Assembly (NCBI GenBank): GCA_015501055.1
Contig: JADNYV010000261.1
Coordinates: forward strand, 1-48,685
Direction: 5' to 3'
DNA: 48,685 nucleotides
From: Mucidula mucida
Taxonomy: Eukaryota > Basidiomycota > Agaricomycetes > Agaricales > Physalacriaceae
Shown here: piece after piece, positions 1 to 11,433 of the stretch
Numbering within the stretch: position 1 is the stretch's first letter
How the letters are laid out: each line of letters starts with the position of its first letter
The notes under the pieces: model-generated
The model's input: only the letters and a program-made list of their open reading frames with translations
Told to the model about the DNA's origin: nothing
Databases searched by the model: none
Position numbers and translations under genes: made by a program

Positions 1-217
1 TGGGTCAAGGGCGTGGAGCATCCCTAGTGGAAACGTTATGGACAAGGAGTCTCAAACACAGACTTACTAGTATAAAGCAGTAGTGTAGTATCATTGTACT
101 TTAGTTCCGATCTCGTTTATACACCTGGCCTAGCCTAGTCTTACGAACGCGAACGTTTTCTCTTTCAGTTCTTGCTGTGTACCTGGTTGAGTCTCGTGGC
201 TTAGTCAGTCGCTAACA
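1..217 (+). repeat. 3' part of a Ty3/Gypsy LTR (solo LTR or 3' LTR)
   Basis: This stretch matches, with few differences, the 3' portions of the two LTRs at 39065-39589 and 42579-43107, and ends at the same CTAACA terminus. The base after the terminus does not continue into the leader that follows the other two LTRs. It is therefore either the end of an element lying left of the window or a solo LTR. The left border is cut by the window edge, so a target-site duplication cannot be tested. Confidence 0.85.
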
Positions 218-255
218 CAGTGACCCCAAATGTTGCATTACAATCACAATATCAC

Positions 256-920
256 TCAACCAGCCGATTGACATGCCTCCCATAGTGCCATGTATGCCCC
301 CAGGCAGCTAACCACCAAGCAAGTGTCCGGTGCTTGCAGCAAGCCACTCAGGAATTGTAGTGCACGGTCCACCCAAACAAAATGCAATGGCAGCAGGCCG
401 GTCTCTGAGTACAAGACACATAGCCGAGATCGGTCATGAAGATGGAGAGTCCGGCGTAAGAAGTGGACCTCTACAGCCTCCAGCAGCGCAAGCAAGCCTT
501 TAGAGACATCCAATGCCAGCTCCGCTCCATATGTGAGGTGCGCCGCAACCCGCGCGCGGTACACTATCAACACTTCTCGAGGAGGTAGATCACCAAAATG
601 CTTCACCAACCGCATAGTCACATTGGCAGTCCGTTGCGCCGTGATTGACTTGATGAGATACATCTGTGGGAATAAGCTGCCCGGTCTTGAACAGAGTGTG
701 ACCCCAAGATAGCGATGCTCATCGACCCAATCAATGATTTGGCCTTGAATTCGAAGGACTGGCCGAATACCTGGCTGTTTTCCAAAGATCATGGCCTTCA
801 AACATGAGACAAGGCATACTCAACACAAAAAGCCGTGAACCTTTGTCTTTGGGACATTCACCATAAATCCTTTCCGACTGGCATAGCCACCATAGGCTGC
901 GAGGTCCGAGAGTCGTCACA
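256..920 (-). pseudogene. LINE-type (non-LTR) reverse transcriptase remnant
   Basis: On the minus strand a 181-codon open stretch (801 to 256) has the look of the C-terminal part of a LINE reverse transcriptase. It begins KAMIFG, then has RYLGVTL, a long helical thumb-like section with LIVYRARVAAHLTYGAEL, and LRRTLHLHDRS followed by ETGLLPL. Just upstream, in a broken frame near 800-900, the string GFMVNVPKTKV matches the usual F-x-x-N-x-x-KTK segment after the catalytic YxDD block. The catalytic block itself is not visible, and the reading frame is interrupted. I read this as a truncated, dead element. Element clade and endonuclease type cannot be told. Confidence 0.65.
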
Positions 921-1361
921 AAGTAGGACTTCTTAGTCTAGTCGTAGTACATATATCCATTCAAGTTTGAATTCTCCGTGCATCGTGGTCTGTATGTCCC
1001 ATGACCAACCTCGTGTGGAAAGCGTGGATATATACGGCTCCATGGCCGTCCATACGCATACAATGACGCGAGCAGTTTCCAACAATGAAGTGACTTGAAA
1101 TTGAGCTTCCTAGGAGGCCAAAGCGTGGTGAGGCTAGAGCGTCGACTGCTAAGTTCGGCAAAGTCCCGCTCTCGGCAAATGATCCAGGAGGCGGGTAATC
1201 GGAGTTTCAAAAAATTTGATTCGTCTGATTTCAAACTTTAACTAGTTTTCGCGCGCGCGTTTGATCTGTTTGATGGGCACCCTGCGAAGAATTCTCACTG
1301 ACAGGTCGGTTTCCTTTCTTGACGCCTGCTTTTCTCTTACGACTTTAACAGTGAGCGGGAA
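921..1361. other. Intergenic, no gene seen
   Basis: No supported coding region. There is a short GC alternation (gcgcgcgcg) near 1250-1258 and a pyrimidine-rich stretch just before the GATA start codon, compatible with a promoter and 5' leader for the downstream gene. Confidence 0.5.
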
Positions 1362-2327
1362 ATGTCGCCCAACAAAGATATGCCTCCGAGAAACGCGATC
1401 GACCCCGTCCTAGACGACGAGCAGGAAAGACGCAGAGAGGACGACTTACAGGTACGTGCGCCACATTCACCTTTACAAAGTACTCAATGCCGGCAGTCAA
1501 ACGGTCTTGCTCCAAGCATGCACCATCCTTATCCGTATCCTGGACCATACCCAATTCCGCACCATGTCAATGGATATTGGCCGAAACAGTACAATGAACT
1601 CCCGCCTCCGCCTCCGCCGATGTACTACCATGATCCTCACCATTACCATGATTATCGCAAGCCAGCTCCGTACCCGCCGCCTGCAGGATCGCGGTATGCA
1701 CACCACCTTCCTCCACCGCCGCCACCACCTCCGCCTCCACCACACGATCACTACCCTGCAGATTACGAGCCATACCTCCAGGTTACATACACCGACGACT
1801 CGTCTACAAAGCTTACAGACCGCGTTCGCCGTCGGTGCTTCAATTGCTATACCACAGATACCTCTACCTGGCGTCGTTCGACTCTCACTCCTGGCAAAGT
1901 GCTCTGCAACAAATGCGGTCTCTTTGAGCGTACCCACAGACGCCAGCGGCCCGAGCAGATCGCGCAGGAACGCGGAAAGAGATCCAACACCAAGGAACTC
2001 GTTCAAACTGCCCGACAAGGGCGCGCTGAGCGAGACGACGGTGCTAGTGGGAGTCAAATGACCAACCAACAACCGCCAGCGCCGGTACCCATGTTGAGCT
2101 ATACCCTTCCACCGCCGCCCCCGCCCCCGCCGCCTCAGCAGGAACAGCGGCGGTTCGAAATGTACAGTGGACCTGTCCTTCCGCCCTTGGTCAATCAGCG
2201 CGAAGGTTCACCACCGACTACGACGAGATATTCCCCGCGACGAGAATCAACACCCAGAGGGGGAACGCCGCCAACGCCGCCTCGCCGTGGGAGATCCGCT
2301 TCACCCTCAAGCGCCAACGAATCATAG
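1362..2327 (+). CDS. GATA-type zinc-finger transcription factor, proline-rich
   Basis: An open frame of 321 codons carries one GATA zinc finger at about residues 158-183. The pattern is CFNC, 18 residues, then CNKCGLFERTHRR, that is C-x2-C-x18-C-x2-C with a basic tail, as in fungal GATA regulators that bind GATA/TATC sites in the nucleus. The rest is low complexity: His/Tyr/Pro-rich text before the finger with a run of about eleven prolines, and a second proline run plus Ser/Pro/Arg-rich tail after it. A 45-nt stretch after codon 30 starts with gtacgt and ends with ggcag. It is a likely intron that happens to be in frame, which would give 306 residues. The subfamily cannot be assigned. No neighbour suggests its regulon. 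Confidence 0.85.
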   Translation: MSPNKDMPPRNAIDPVLDDEQERRREDDLQVRAPHSPLQSTQCRQSNGLAPSMHHPYPYPGPYPIPHHVNGYWPKQYNELPPPPPPMYYHDPHHYHDYRKPAPYPPPAGSRYAHHLPPPPPPPPPPPHDHYPADYEPYLQVTYTDDSSTKLTDRVRRRCFNCYTTDTSTWRRSTLTPGKVLCNKCGLFERTHRRQRPEQIAQERGKRSNTKELVQTARQGRAERDDGASGSQMTNQQPPAPVPMLSYTLPPPPPPPPPQQEQRRFEMYSGPVLPPLVNQREGSPPTTTRYSPRRESTPRGGTPPTPPRRGRSASPSSANES

Positions 2328-3089
2328 TGCTTCTTGTTCATTCTTGTCACTCGCCATGTCCTACTAGTAATTATGTTTTCGTTCCTCGCCTAGCTTCTTT
2401 TGGCGACATACTACCCCCATCACATTCCATATTCCCATTGATCTGACTATACCTGGCTGCGCTTAGATTCGCTTTTGTATTCCTCGCTTAGTTTTTATGA
2501 CCGACACGTTATTGACTGAATGCAGTCTATCTTTGGCACAGACAGGATGCTCTGTACAACTATTGCCGCCGAGTCTTCTTCATCCGCAGGGTGTATATTG
2601 CATTCCGTCATCTCAGTGGATTCTCTTGATGTTTGACAGCTTCTGTCCATGCGTCTCACGATATGTTATATAGTGTACCCTCGAGCGTCTCGAGAGGAAC
2701 TCTCATTGGTAAAAAGATGCACATTGTTTCCGCCGCTGAGGAATCACCGACGTCTTGAACTACCATTAACCTCATGGTCTCCTCATCTTCAGACAAGGAG
2801 TATCTCTTGTATCTGATCTTCCTCTGGGCAGTCTGCACAATCAGCTATGGATACGTAACAACCGTTCTTCGTGAGCGGGGCGAGGGAGATGGCGAAAATT
2901 TGGTATAGTAATCAATCGCTGTTTTGTGGTCTCCATCTGCGACAGGTCCTCATTCAAGGGTTGACGACACTACGTTGACGCGTCATATAGCGCTAGCTTC
3001 AAGGGAGTTGAACACCTCAATCAATACCGAGTCGAGGAGTGTGGATATCCGCGAATGCGCGTCTCTAGAGTTTACAATGAACTACAAGT
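2328..3089. other. Intergenic between GATA gene and A1 (convergent 3' ends)
   Basis: The GATA gene and A1 both end into this stretch. Short open frames occur but none has recognisable composition, domains or splice pattern. No repeat or RNA gene was recognised. Confidence 0.5.
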
Positions 3090-4237
3090 CTACGCGGCCG
3101 ATTTGACTGTCTTAAGACCGAATAGTACACGACCAAGTTTGGACTGAGTACGTTTGAACTTGGCAATGATGTTCAAAACGCCAGACGACACTATTCCAGA
3201 AAAGATTTCATCAAGAACGGTTCTACAACAGCGAGAGAGAGCTGCTCACGAGTAATATGCATGCCGCGACTTTGCTTCTGACCCGATGGAGAGCGTCGAC
3301 GCGCTTTGCACTCATCAACAATTCTGGGATGACACGTTAAGATGGCATACATGGCCTGTGCTACGGTACTCACCTCTTCAAGGCAGCATGCTCGTCCCAC
3401 AGCTCCGCAGGATCTGAAAGCACTTCGATAACGCCAAGGTCGGGATTGACTTTCACAGCTGGGGTGAATCTATTGTTCCAAAAGGGATCGTCCGTCGAAG
3501 AAACGAAAATGTCCTCGATTGCTTCGACATCGTCAGTGAGCGAGGGCGCATAATCGTTACTTTGAATGGACTCTGAGTCTGAAGTGATGGGTACAGGTGA
3601 GCCCCGCGCATTGAAGGGAAGCCCCCCAGATGCCGCATCGATTGCGTCTATACGCTTAGCATCTTCGCTAGTATAACAGCTGATATCGTAATCCGTCCCG
3701 CCAGAAAACTCTGGGCTATTCGAGTAGTCGTGGTTTTCAGGCGCCACCAGGACATCGAAATCATCCAAGGTCGTCTGGTAACAGTTGTCCCATGGTAGGG
3801 GCCTGGATATAGGAAGAGGCGGGCGCCCAAGAGGATGCTCAATCGTAGGAAAGATGGGTATACACATGTCGGGAGTTCTATGCTTGAACTTGTCTGGACA
3901 GTTAGGACGCGGTTTGGTTAGGCCAATTTGTACTGGGCGTAAACCTATTCTGTTGAACTCGGCGTGCTGATCGGGAAATCCGTGCCACTATAAGGGAAGT
4001 TGTAAATACAACGGCACGAAACTATACGTGGAATCGTAGACTTACCTGAGTGCAATAGCCAGCATACTGCTTCCAAATCAACTCATCAACAAGACTTTTC
4101 GCGACAGAGTCTCCGCCTTTGCAGTAATACTGCAAGGTTGCAGCGGGATCGATGGAGAACGCCACAAATGTTCCTTCATACGGGACGTCGAGAATTCCTC
4201 GTTGGCGAGATTTCAGTGGCGGGTTAGCAGGCATCAT
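3090..4237 (-). CDS. Family A protein, copy A1 (group II), unknown function
   Basis: Four exons read on the minus strand: 4237-4046, 3987-3374, 3323-3250 and 3190-3090. All introns are GT-AG, and the total is 326 codons plus stop. Exon 1 holds the family block GILDVPYEGTFVAFSIDPAA and WKQYAGYC. Exon 2 opens with W-x-G-x-PD then IGLTKPRPN, MCIPIFPT, EHPLGRPPLPIS, a CYQTTLDDFDVLV block, an acidic Ser/Asp segment, and VLSDPAELWDEHAALKR. Exon 3 has IVDECKAR and exon 4 a basic tail ending KTVKSAA. I see no signal peptide, membrane segment or known domain, and I do not recognise the family. A1 faces the MYND gene rather than a B gene. With A3 it forms a group distinct from A2 and A4-A7. Confidence 0.8.
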
Positions 4238-4270
4238 GGCGTAAGAATAGCAAGAAAATCCTTGTACCGC

Positions 4271-4312
4271 TTATAAGGTCAACGCTTACATTGTTCCATG
4301 AAGAGACAATAG
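4271..4312 (-). promoter_or_regulatory. A1 core promoter: TATA box and ATTGT/ACAAT inverted repeat
   Basis: On the minus strand a CTTATAA box lies about 35 nt before the A1 start codon, implying a very short leader. Just upstream (4289-4312) is CTATTGTC ... GGAACAATG, the same inverted repeat seen before every other A copy. The sequence further upstream (to about 4430) closely resembles 38945-39063, the relic A8 promoter. Confidence 0.6.
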
Positions 4313-4707
4313 GACACGGAAACAACAAGTAAACAAAAAGGGAACTTGAGCTAACCCTAGAACCACCATCAATGCATCGCCGTCGGCAATCAGGATCTTT
4401 TGTACGAAAACGGTGACTAACGTCAATCAGGTTCCTTCACCCACTGAGCAGAGTCTTGACTACACAGTGTTCGTAAGTACTAGCATGTACCCAGGATATC
4501 GAGGCCGGAAACCCGGTTTGGAGGCCAGAAGAAGCCCAGCACTTGACGTGCTTGACACCTCGTTACGTAGAAAAGATGTCAGCTTCTGAACCATTCGTTT
4601 ATCTTCGCTTTCTACAACCAACTTGACGACCTTTTGAGTAGAAGTGTCGGCAAATTCAGGTAGTATACTACATCTCCTCGTATTTGCTTTCTCCTGACAC
4701 TTAGTAG

Positions 4708-6627
4708 ATGTACAAGCTCAACAAGTTTCGCAGAGAACTGTCTCTCCCAGAAGCAGCGGAAAAAGCGCCCTCTAGCCGCATCGCATTCGAGCGATTATCT
4801 GTCCTCCTCCAGAAAAATATCAAAGAGTGCCCTTTGCTGGAAACACGTCCGAGCCCTTCCGATGACCCCGCCGATCCTCTCAATCTCGCAGTACAGTGTC
4901 TCCAGGCGCTGCAAACAAGTCTCGCTCGCGGTCTGCTCGAACTCGCTAATTCCAGCATTGCCGACCGTCTCCTCATCCAACTATATCCCTCGATAACCTT
5001 GTGGACCGAATACTGCATCCACCACATCGTCATCCCCGACCGCACATACGAGTTTCAATTCTTCGGCCTCCAAACCGTTTTATCCTCCATCGTCATGTAT
5101 TACTGCACCAACTCAGGCTTATACCCTCCATCGCCGCCCGAGGACTCTCCCGCTGCCTATATGCCCAATCTCATACCGCTCTTGTTCCACACCCATCATC
5201 TAGCAGGTGCGCGAGCGCAATACGAGATGCTCAGCGATCTGTTTCAGGCCATTGTATGCATCGTAAAACTTGACATCAGGAACCGGGATGCAGAACCTAT
5301 GTGGCGCACTGAGCTGTACCGGGCTGTTGCCCGTGACGTCGATTCCCTCGTCTCTGCATACGTAGTGGTTGTCACGACACTGCTCGATGTTTTCCGACTA
5401 GTCGATACACAGTGAACTGCAGACGACTGGTTGATAAGCTTCTATGACGTTCATGTCATTGTATCTAAATTTTGTAACCCAAAATACGCGCAGGAAAACG
5501 ATGACACGAAGACCAAACTCTACGATCGCGGTCAATTCAGATTGATGTTTCGATCCCTATCGCTCATCGCTTCCTCCAAACTTCTTCGCCAGCTCGTTTT
5601 CGACGTTTCCTCGCGAAGCGCAGACCGCACGATAACGAATATATGGAACTGCTTCTCTATCGTGGCGCGCAATATACCTGAAAGTCCTGGTCTTCCCATC
5701 ATCCACCTCGCGTACGAGGAACAGTTTCTCACGAACCTCTTCAAACTCGACCGACTCGTAGCGCATTCCCATGCTTCCTGCGAGACCGTTCAAAAGGACC
5801 ATGCGGGGCTCATCACAAACAACGTGCACAAATTCACAAAGTACCTCGTCTATTATTCGACTATAAAATTCTCCCGGAAAACATGCCTAAAGATCATGCA
5901 ACTCAACCTGCTCGACGGGCCGTTCAGTGATATATGGCAGTCCTATATCAGCAGAGCCACTGAGCTCGAGGCCCCGTCCGAGAAGTATAGAACGAAGCCC
6001 CCAGCCATCTGCGATGCAGAGAATGTACGTTTTCCCTGAAAGCTTGTGGCCTTCATTTTTTTTAACGCTACCCACCATAACAGTGTCCAGATCGGGAGAC
6101 GGCACCCGACAGATTGATGGGTTGCGCTGGCTGTGGGATGAAATTCCTATACTGCTCACGCGCCTGTCAACGGAGCGACTGGCTAGCTGGACACCGAGAA
6201 ACATGCAGCGAGGTACAGCGTTCTGCCGAAAGTACGTCCAAGCTCTCTGCTATAACCCCCAGCCGCACTGACTCTTCCTTCCTTCACAGAAAACTATGGC
6301 TACCCCGCCATGACGTCTTCACGAGACCTCCACTTTCTCCAGATGCTCGTCCGGCAATACATCGCTAGTTTTAGAGGGAAAGATCCCACCATGGTTCGCT
6401 TCATCGATTTTACACAGCCCAAGGTCGAAGTGACATTGGAGGACCCTGAAACGTATCGTGATACGCAGCCCGACTTGGATGAGTTGATAGCTTCTGCAGA
6501 GACTGGGGGAGGAGTCTTGGTCTATTCGATTTTTCCGACGGCTCACGAGACGAAGATAGAGATTATGCATGACGATCCAGAGCGGCCACTGGTGTACGTC
6601 CCGCAGAGTACCAATCGTCCTTACTAG
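4708..6627 (+). CDS. MYND zinc-finger protein (C-terminal finger)
   Basis: The frame opens at ATG 4708 and runs mostly uninterrupted to about 6025. After an intron (gtacgt at about 6025 to cag at 6083) comes a MYND finger: CPDRETAPDRLMGCAGCG, then YCSRACQRSDW and HRETC, the usual Cys/His ladder for protein-protein contacts. A second intron (about 6230-6290) precedes the last exon, which ends NRPY. The long N-terminal part is helical and has no domain I recognise. The overall plan (long N-terminus, C-terminal MYND, short tail) is common in agaricomycete proteins of unknown role. An in-frame TGA at 5413-5415 sits between two open halves in the same frame. It could be a missed intron, a sequence error or a real nonsense change. 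A 3' fragment of this gene is duplicated at 28497-28925. Confidence 0.7.
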
Positions 6628-6847
6628 GTGAGCTCGTTTACACGTTATGAAGCCTTCCGTACTGATGTATCGAAGATATATAGTGTCCAGATATCCTGAA
6701 GACCTTCGTACTGATCGTTAAAAAGACAGACCAAGTTACAAAGCATTCCGTTTTCAGATCTTTGTAACGAAACTGCTACGACCAGAGTCATATACAGGCT
6801 CTAGACTACCCAAAATGAGGCATAACAAGGACACCCAAGACGTCCTC

Positions 6848-7997
6848 TCAGGCGCGAACCCTCTCAAATTTGAAGGGATGAACAATTTTAGTCTTCATAC
6901 GTCTGAAGTTAGCCACTAGTCCTGACAAATTGGATAGCACTGTACGCGAGAGGTCCGGTAAGATAATCGCAGATAATGGCGCAAGGCGACGACACGCACA
7001 TGAGCTTTGTATTCTTCGACTGCACGGACATGTTATTCGGCCACCAGTGCCATGGGAAGCAGCTCGCTGACGAGCTTTACACTCGTCGACGATCCTAAGA
7101 CCAGAAGTGAGATGGTGATGTACCTCATCATACGTCGACACTGACTGTTTCAAGGCAGCATGCTCGTCCCACAGTTCTGCTGGATCTGAGAGGACTTTGA
7201 TCACTCCCAGGTCGGAATTGATCTTGATAGCTGGCGTGAAGATGTTGCTCCACATAGGAGCATTCACTGAAGAAAATAGAATATTCTCAAAAGCATCGAT
7301 ATCATCACCGAGCGAAGGCGCATAGTCGCCGACACTCTCTATCGAATCTGAGTCCGAACTGTCGTTATTGACCACTGTACCCTGTACACCGACAGAACAC
7401 TCCGCCTCCATTGCGTCGAGACGCTTGACATCCTCGCTGATGTAATCTGTAACGTCCGAATCAGCGGCGGCTGAAAAGTGTGGCGTATTAGAGTAGTCAT
7501 AGTTTTGTGGCTCGACAAGTACATCAAAGTCGTCCACGGTAGGTTGATAGCAGTTTGCCCATGGTAAGGGCCGTGATATGGGGAGAGGCGTGCGACCAAG
7601 GGGGTGTTCGGTGGTAGGTAGAATTGGAATGCACATATCGGCTGTTGCGTGTTTGAATCTGTCTGTAAGGTTGGGACGGGGCTTCGTCAAGCCAATCTGG
7701 ATAGGTCGTAACCACATTCTGTTGAATGCAGTATCAGGATCTGGTAATCCTGCACTCCACTGCTTCGACATAAGTGCACTGTTGCTTGATGGTGTCACGA
7801 CGTACTTGAACACAGTAACCAGTGTATTGTTTGCAGGCCAAATCTTGAGCAAGCTTTTTGGCTACGCTATCTCCACCCTGGCAGTAGTACCGCAATGTCG
7901 CGGCAGGATCGATGGAAAACGCCATGAACGCTCCTTCCCAAGGAATGTGAAGAATTCCTTCATTCTCGAAATCTATCGAGGGCACGACGGGGGACAT
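6848..7997 (-). CDS. Family A protein, copy A2 (group I)
   Basis: Same four-exon plan as A1. Exon 1 (from 7997) has GILHIPWEGAFMAFSIDPAA and CKQYTGYC. An intron beginning gtacgt leads to W-SAGLPDPDTAFNRMWLRP, the IGLTKPRPN and MCIPILPTTEHPLGR blocks, DDFDVLVEPQNYDYS and WDEHAALKQ. Exon 3 has IVDECKAR, and the last exon ends in a basic segment with stop at 6848-6850. By sequence it belongs with A4-A7. It is not head to head with a B gene. B1 lies upstream in the same orientation, and the MYND gene converges on its 3' end across about 220 bp in which nothing else was seen. Confidence 0.8.
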
Positions 7998-8036
7998 GAT
8001 AAACGATTACGAGTACACTTTTGTGAAACGTGTACG

Positions 8037-8086
8037 CTTATAAGATAGAGCCACATTCAATGGTATTGTTCCTAGAAAAGACAATA
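8037..8086 (-). promoter_or_regulatory. A2 core promoter with TATTGT-N11-ACAATA element
   Basis: A CTTATAAG box (8037-8044) about 40 nt before the A2 ATG, and an inverted repeat at 8064-8086 whose arms TATTGT and ACAATA are 11 nt apart. Spacing and flanks match those before A4, A5 and A6. The rest of 7998-8310 shows no gene. Confidence 0.6.
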
Positions 8087-8310
8087 GCATGTCAGAGAAC
8101 AAGGATGACGAAAACACAAAACGGTTTCGGGCCGACCTTTCCAGACGTCCCGACGTGAGCGTGCATGAGCAGAAGAACTTGATTCTGGAGTTGCTTCAAT
8201 CTAACACACACCGCACAGTAATGATCAACTAAACTACAGTAGGTCTGATCTATAAGAAGATGCACAAGGTACAAATCTGCCAGTCATCATTAATACAGTA
8301 CATAAGGTTC

Positions 8311-9431
8311 TTATACGGCACAAAGAGTTGAAGGTCCTTGAGTCCACCGACAGCTCTTCCCGCTGTTTTGAGAGCGGCGACTCAAGACACTGACAACAGA
8401 GCCATTGATTCGCTTCTTTGGAAGGTCTTTTGTGTCCTTGTTTAACTTCTTCGTCTGTTCATCCCTTGTGAGTCACCACTTGCTGCGCAAAGTAGGTGTC
8501 ATGCATACCAATGAAACATTGCGTCTAAATTGAGATGAACTTGAAGCCTTGCCTCGGATGGTCTTCATCAATTTTCCGGAGAATGTGGCGGCGGTGGGTG
8601 TAACAGGTGGTGATGCAACCATTTCGTCGGCTTCAGAGTTTTCAGCAATCGATGATAAACTGTTTGTCGACGTCGAGTACGTCGAGGAAGAATAACTGCG
8701 AGTGGAAATCAGACTGCTGTGACTTCTCGTTGGTGCGCGGCTGTAAATAGAGTGGTTCGCCTATGTCAACGGTTCTTGAGACGTCTGCAAAGGAAGACAA
8801 GACAAATACAACTGACTTCAGCCTCGTGGTCTCGCTTCCAGCGCTATCAAAGAAATGAGTTTGGAGGTAACAATATCGGAAGAGGCTTTCTTACCAGAAG
8901 ATTGTCGAACAAACGTTGTCTGAGGCCACTGTTTTTCCGTGCAGCGTCCTTGAGTCTGATCCGTAGGTCTCGAACGTAGTCCGAAAGCTCATCGAGAACG
9001 TCTACTTCAACAGAGTGCGGAGAGTCTTGCCACGGGAATAGCTCGGCTGTTACGTTCTTTGGCCAGCATATGATCCACTGCGGATTTCGAGTCCATGCTG
9101 GTGTGACGGGTATCGCAGGCGTATCTGGAAAAGAGGCGTGATCACGCTGCACAGGCCGAACCACGTATTGGATAAGGTCTGCCAGCTCGTCAAAGTTGGT
9201 GCCACCAAAGGTCGCCATCAAGCAGATCCTCTTGTAATTGGTGTGAAAATTGTCGTCCAGGACTAGACACGGGCGAAATTTCTTGGACTTGTTGATAGAG
9301 AGTACGCTGGACTGGCTTATCGACGCTAGACTAGCTCTTGAACCCCGGAGAGGAGGACCACCAAGGTCGGCAAGACAGTCATAGAGGGGATCGTACACGG
9401 AAGCGTTGACACCACAGATTGTACCTTCCAT
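8311..9431 (-). CDS. Family B protein, copy B1 (group II), unknown function
   Basis: ATG at 9431. Exon 1 encodes MEGTICGVNASVYDPLYDCL, then a KFRPCLVL strand, ICLMATFGGTNFDELADL, VRPVQRDHASF, a PQWIICWP block and a helical end. Later exons carry a Ser/Thr-rich stretch (SIYSRAPTRSHSSL, then a YSTSTNSLSSI region and PPVTPTAATFSGKLMK) and a basic C-terminus ending TLCAV, with stop at 8311-8313. The plan matches the B4 reference copy: a globular first exon, a very short exon 2, a disordered exon 3 and a basic exon 4. No known domain was recognised. It is divergent from A3 across 353 bp. With B6 it forms group II (DPLYDCL and PLRGS signatures). Confidence 0.78.
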
Positions 9432-9784
9432 GTCGGTTGGACTGAGTAAGAATATTGTTGAGGTCAGAGTTCGACTGGGCTATATTATATATTTGAGGCG
9501 CAACGTCATCCTGGCTTGGTGGCGCTAGAAAACAATAGAATAGGAAGGCCAATGTCAATATGTACCTTGCACCAGGGGGACCTTGGAAGTGAACAACAAA
9601 GACCCAAAGCAGACAAAAGTCAAAATGATTGCCGAGCGAATGGCCGATGCGGCCCGCTCTGCTCCTTTAGGACTGCTTGTTTTGTTATTGTATTGTCAAC
9701 GTCTGTCTGTAGAACAATGGCGGTCCCTTTTAGACTTTCTGTCCTATGAAAGGCGCTTCCTGCATGGATTGACGCGCTTACAAC
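9432..9784. promoter_or_regulatory. Shared divergent promoter of B1 and A3
   Basis: 353 bp between two start codons. On the B1 side there is a TATATTATATAT box (about 9480-9492) plus TATTGTT near 9454 and AACAATAG at 9531. On the A3 side there is TATTGT at 9691-9696 and GAACAATGG at 9712-9720, a wider version of the family element with a 17-nt gap. Much of the region differs from the group I promoters, so shared ATTGT/ACAAT sites are more telling here than among the recent duplicates. Confidence 0.5.
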
Positions 9785-10937
9785 ATGCTAGCTGCCAAGT
9801 CCCCAAAAGCTACTACAAAACGCGGAATTCTTGACGTTCCCTACGAGGGAACGTTTGTGGCTTTTTCTATCGATCCCGCCGCATCCTTGCGATATTACTG
9901 TCATGGCGGTGATGCCATTGCCAAGGAACAAGTCAAGAATCTGAATTGGAAGCAGTACGCTGGATATTGCGCCTATGTATGTTCACAAGCATCACCCTTT
10001 AGCATGTAGGACTGACGACAGATTGGTAGTGGCATGGGTTGCCGGACCACGAAGCTGAATACAACAGGATATGTATACGTCCAGTGCAAATTGGCTTGAC
10101 TAAACCGCGTCCCAATCGTACCGACAAATTCAAGCATACCACTATCGATATGTGTGTTCCCATTTCCCCGGCGTCTGAGCACCCTCTTGGTCGCCCTTCG
10201 CTACCTATATCGAAGCCTTTGCCTTGGTCGAACTGCTATCAAACCACCACAGATGACTTCGATGTTCTACTGGAGCCTCAAGACCTTGACTACTCCTCCA
10301 GCCCGGAATTTTCAGCTCGCACGGACAGGATAATCAGCCGTTACACTAGCGAGGATGGTAGGCGTATAAACGCAATGGAGGCTGAGTGCACTGTGCCTGC
10401 TCCTGATGGGAAAGGTCCACCAGCATGCGACGGCGACGAAGTGTCGATTCAAAGCGACACTTATGCCCCGGACATCAGTGACGATGTCGATGCAGTGGAG
10501 AACATCTTCTTTTCGTCAATAGACGATCCTATGTGGAACAAGATCTTCACGCCAGCCGTCAAGGTCAACCCAGACCTTACCATCATCAAAACGCTTTCGG
10601 ACCCAGCAGAACTGTGGGATGAGCATGCTGCTTTGAAAAGGTCAACTTCATGTTCAGTCTAACACGTACAGAGCAGTCTGATTCGGCTTAGGATTGTTGA
10701 TGCGTGCAAAGCTCGTCGGCGCGATACTAGTTTGCTCCCTCCTGGTGAGAGAGATTCTGGGAGGCCTCGAGGATTGCATATTACACGTGAGTCTCCTCGT
10801 ATCAATAGAATGTATCTTCTAATATTGCTGTAGTGATGTCTAAAGTCTCGAAACTAGCCGCCAACTTGAAACGTACTAGGACCAAGATTGTTCGCCAATG
10901 CGCGTTCAAAACAGTCCAGTCGGTCGCGTACACCTAA
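9785..10937 (+). CDS. Family A protein, copy A3 (group II)
   Basis: ATG at 9785 followed by a short basic lead and GILDVPYEGTFVAFSIDPAA, then WKQYAGYC before a GT-AG intron ending near 10029. Exon 2 (to about 10642) carries IGLTKPRPN, MCVPISPASEHPLGRPSLP, CYQTTTDDFDVLLEPQ, the acidic middle and SDPAELWDEHAALKR. Exon 3 has RIVDACKARRR. The final exon encodes KLAANLKRTRTKIVRQ and ends SVAYT, stop at 10935-10937. It appears intact. It is closest to A1, as its partner B1 is closest to B6. Function unknown. Confidence 0.78.
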
Positions 10938-11096
10938 TGGTACTTCACAAACTTTATACATACGTTTTCTACCCGCTTTACATGATGAAATGACACGCTC
11001 CTTGACCCCCAGATTTGATCTGCGAGCATTCGACGTTGTGTCCCGGATTGCAGTCCACCATGATCGGTCAAGTGACGCAAATAGACCTCTGTTTGT

Positions 11097-11430
11097 ATGT
11101 TGGCTCCTATCGTCATCGCGCTCTGCCTCATCTGGGCCGTTATTCCCTTTGGATGTCGCACCGTGATGGACCCTTGCTCCCAACTGACGCTCGTACTCGT
11201 GCTGGGACGACAAAGGATAAAGGTCCAAGTAGAATGGGTCCAGTTGAAAATTGAAACCACATCGTGGAACCATCTCCATGACGCGCTCACTGCCCAGCTC
11301 GCCTCCAAAAGATATCACGCTCTGCTTTGAAATTTCCTACAACGTAGGGAATGCTCTGTCACAGGTGCGATGGTACTACTCATGTAATCGTGCGCGACGA
11401 TGGTGGCACATTAGGGCGTCAGGACCAGCC
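11097..11430 (+). pseudogene. Truncated copy of the site-2 protease 5' end
   Basis: From ATG 11097 the sequence parallels the start of the intact S2P gene at 19667: MLAPIVIALCLIWAVIP, then GRQRIKVQVEWVQLKIETTS and ALTAQLASKRYHA. The match continues in broken frame to about 11430, within the segment before the S2P catalytic exons. The zinc-binding HELGH and the NxxP...DG exons are absent. Upstream 10938-11096 also resembles the spacer before the true S2P gene. It joins directly to a B-gene stub. It is a relic of duplication, not a gene. Confidence 0.8.
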
Positions 11431-11433
11431 CCA

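Noticed and set aside
1250..1258. Z-DNA-like CG alternation
   Set aside because: Only nine bases of alternating GC, too short to be significant alone.
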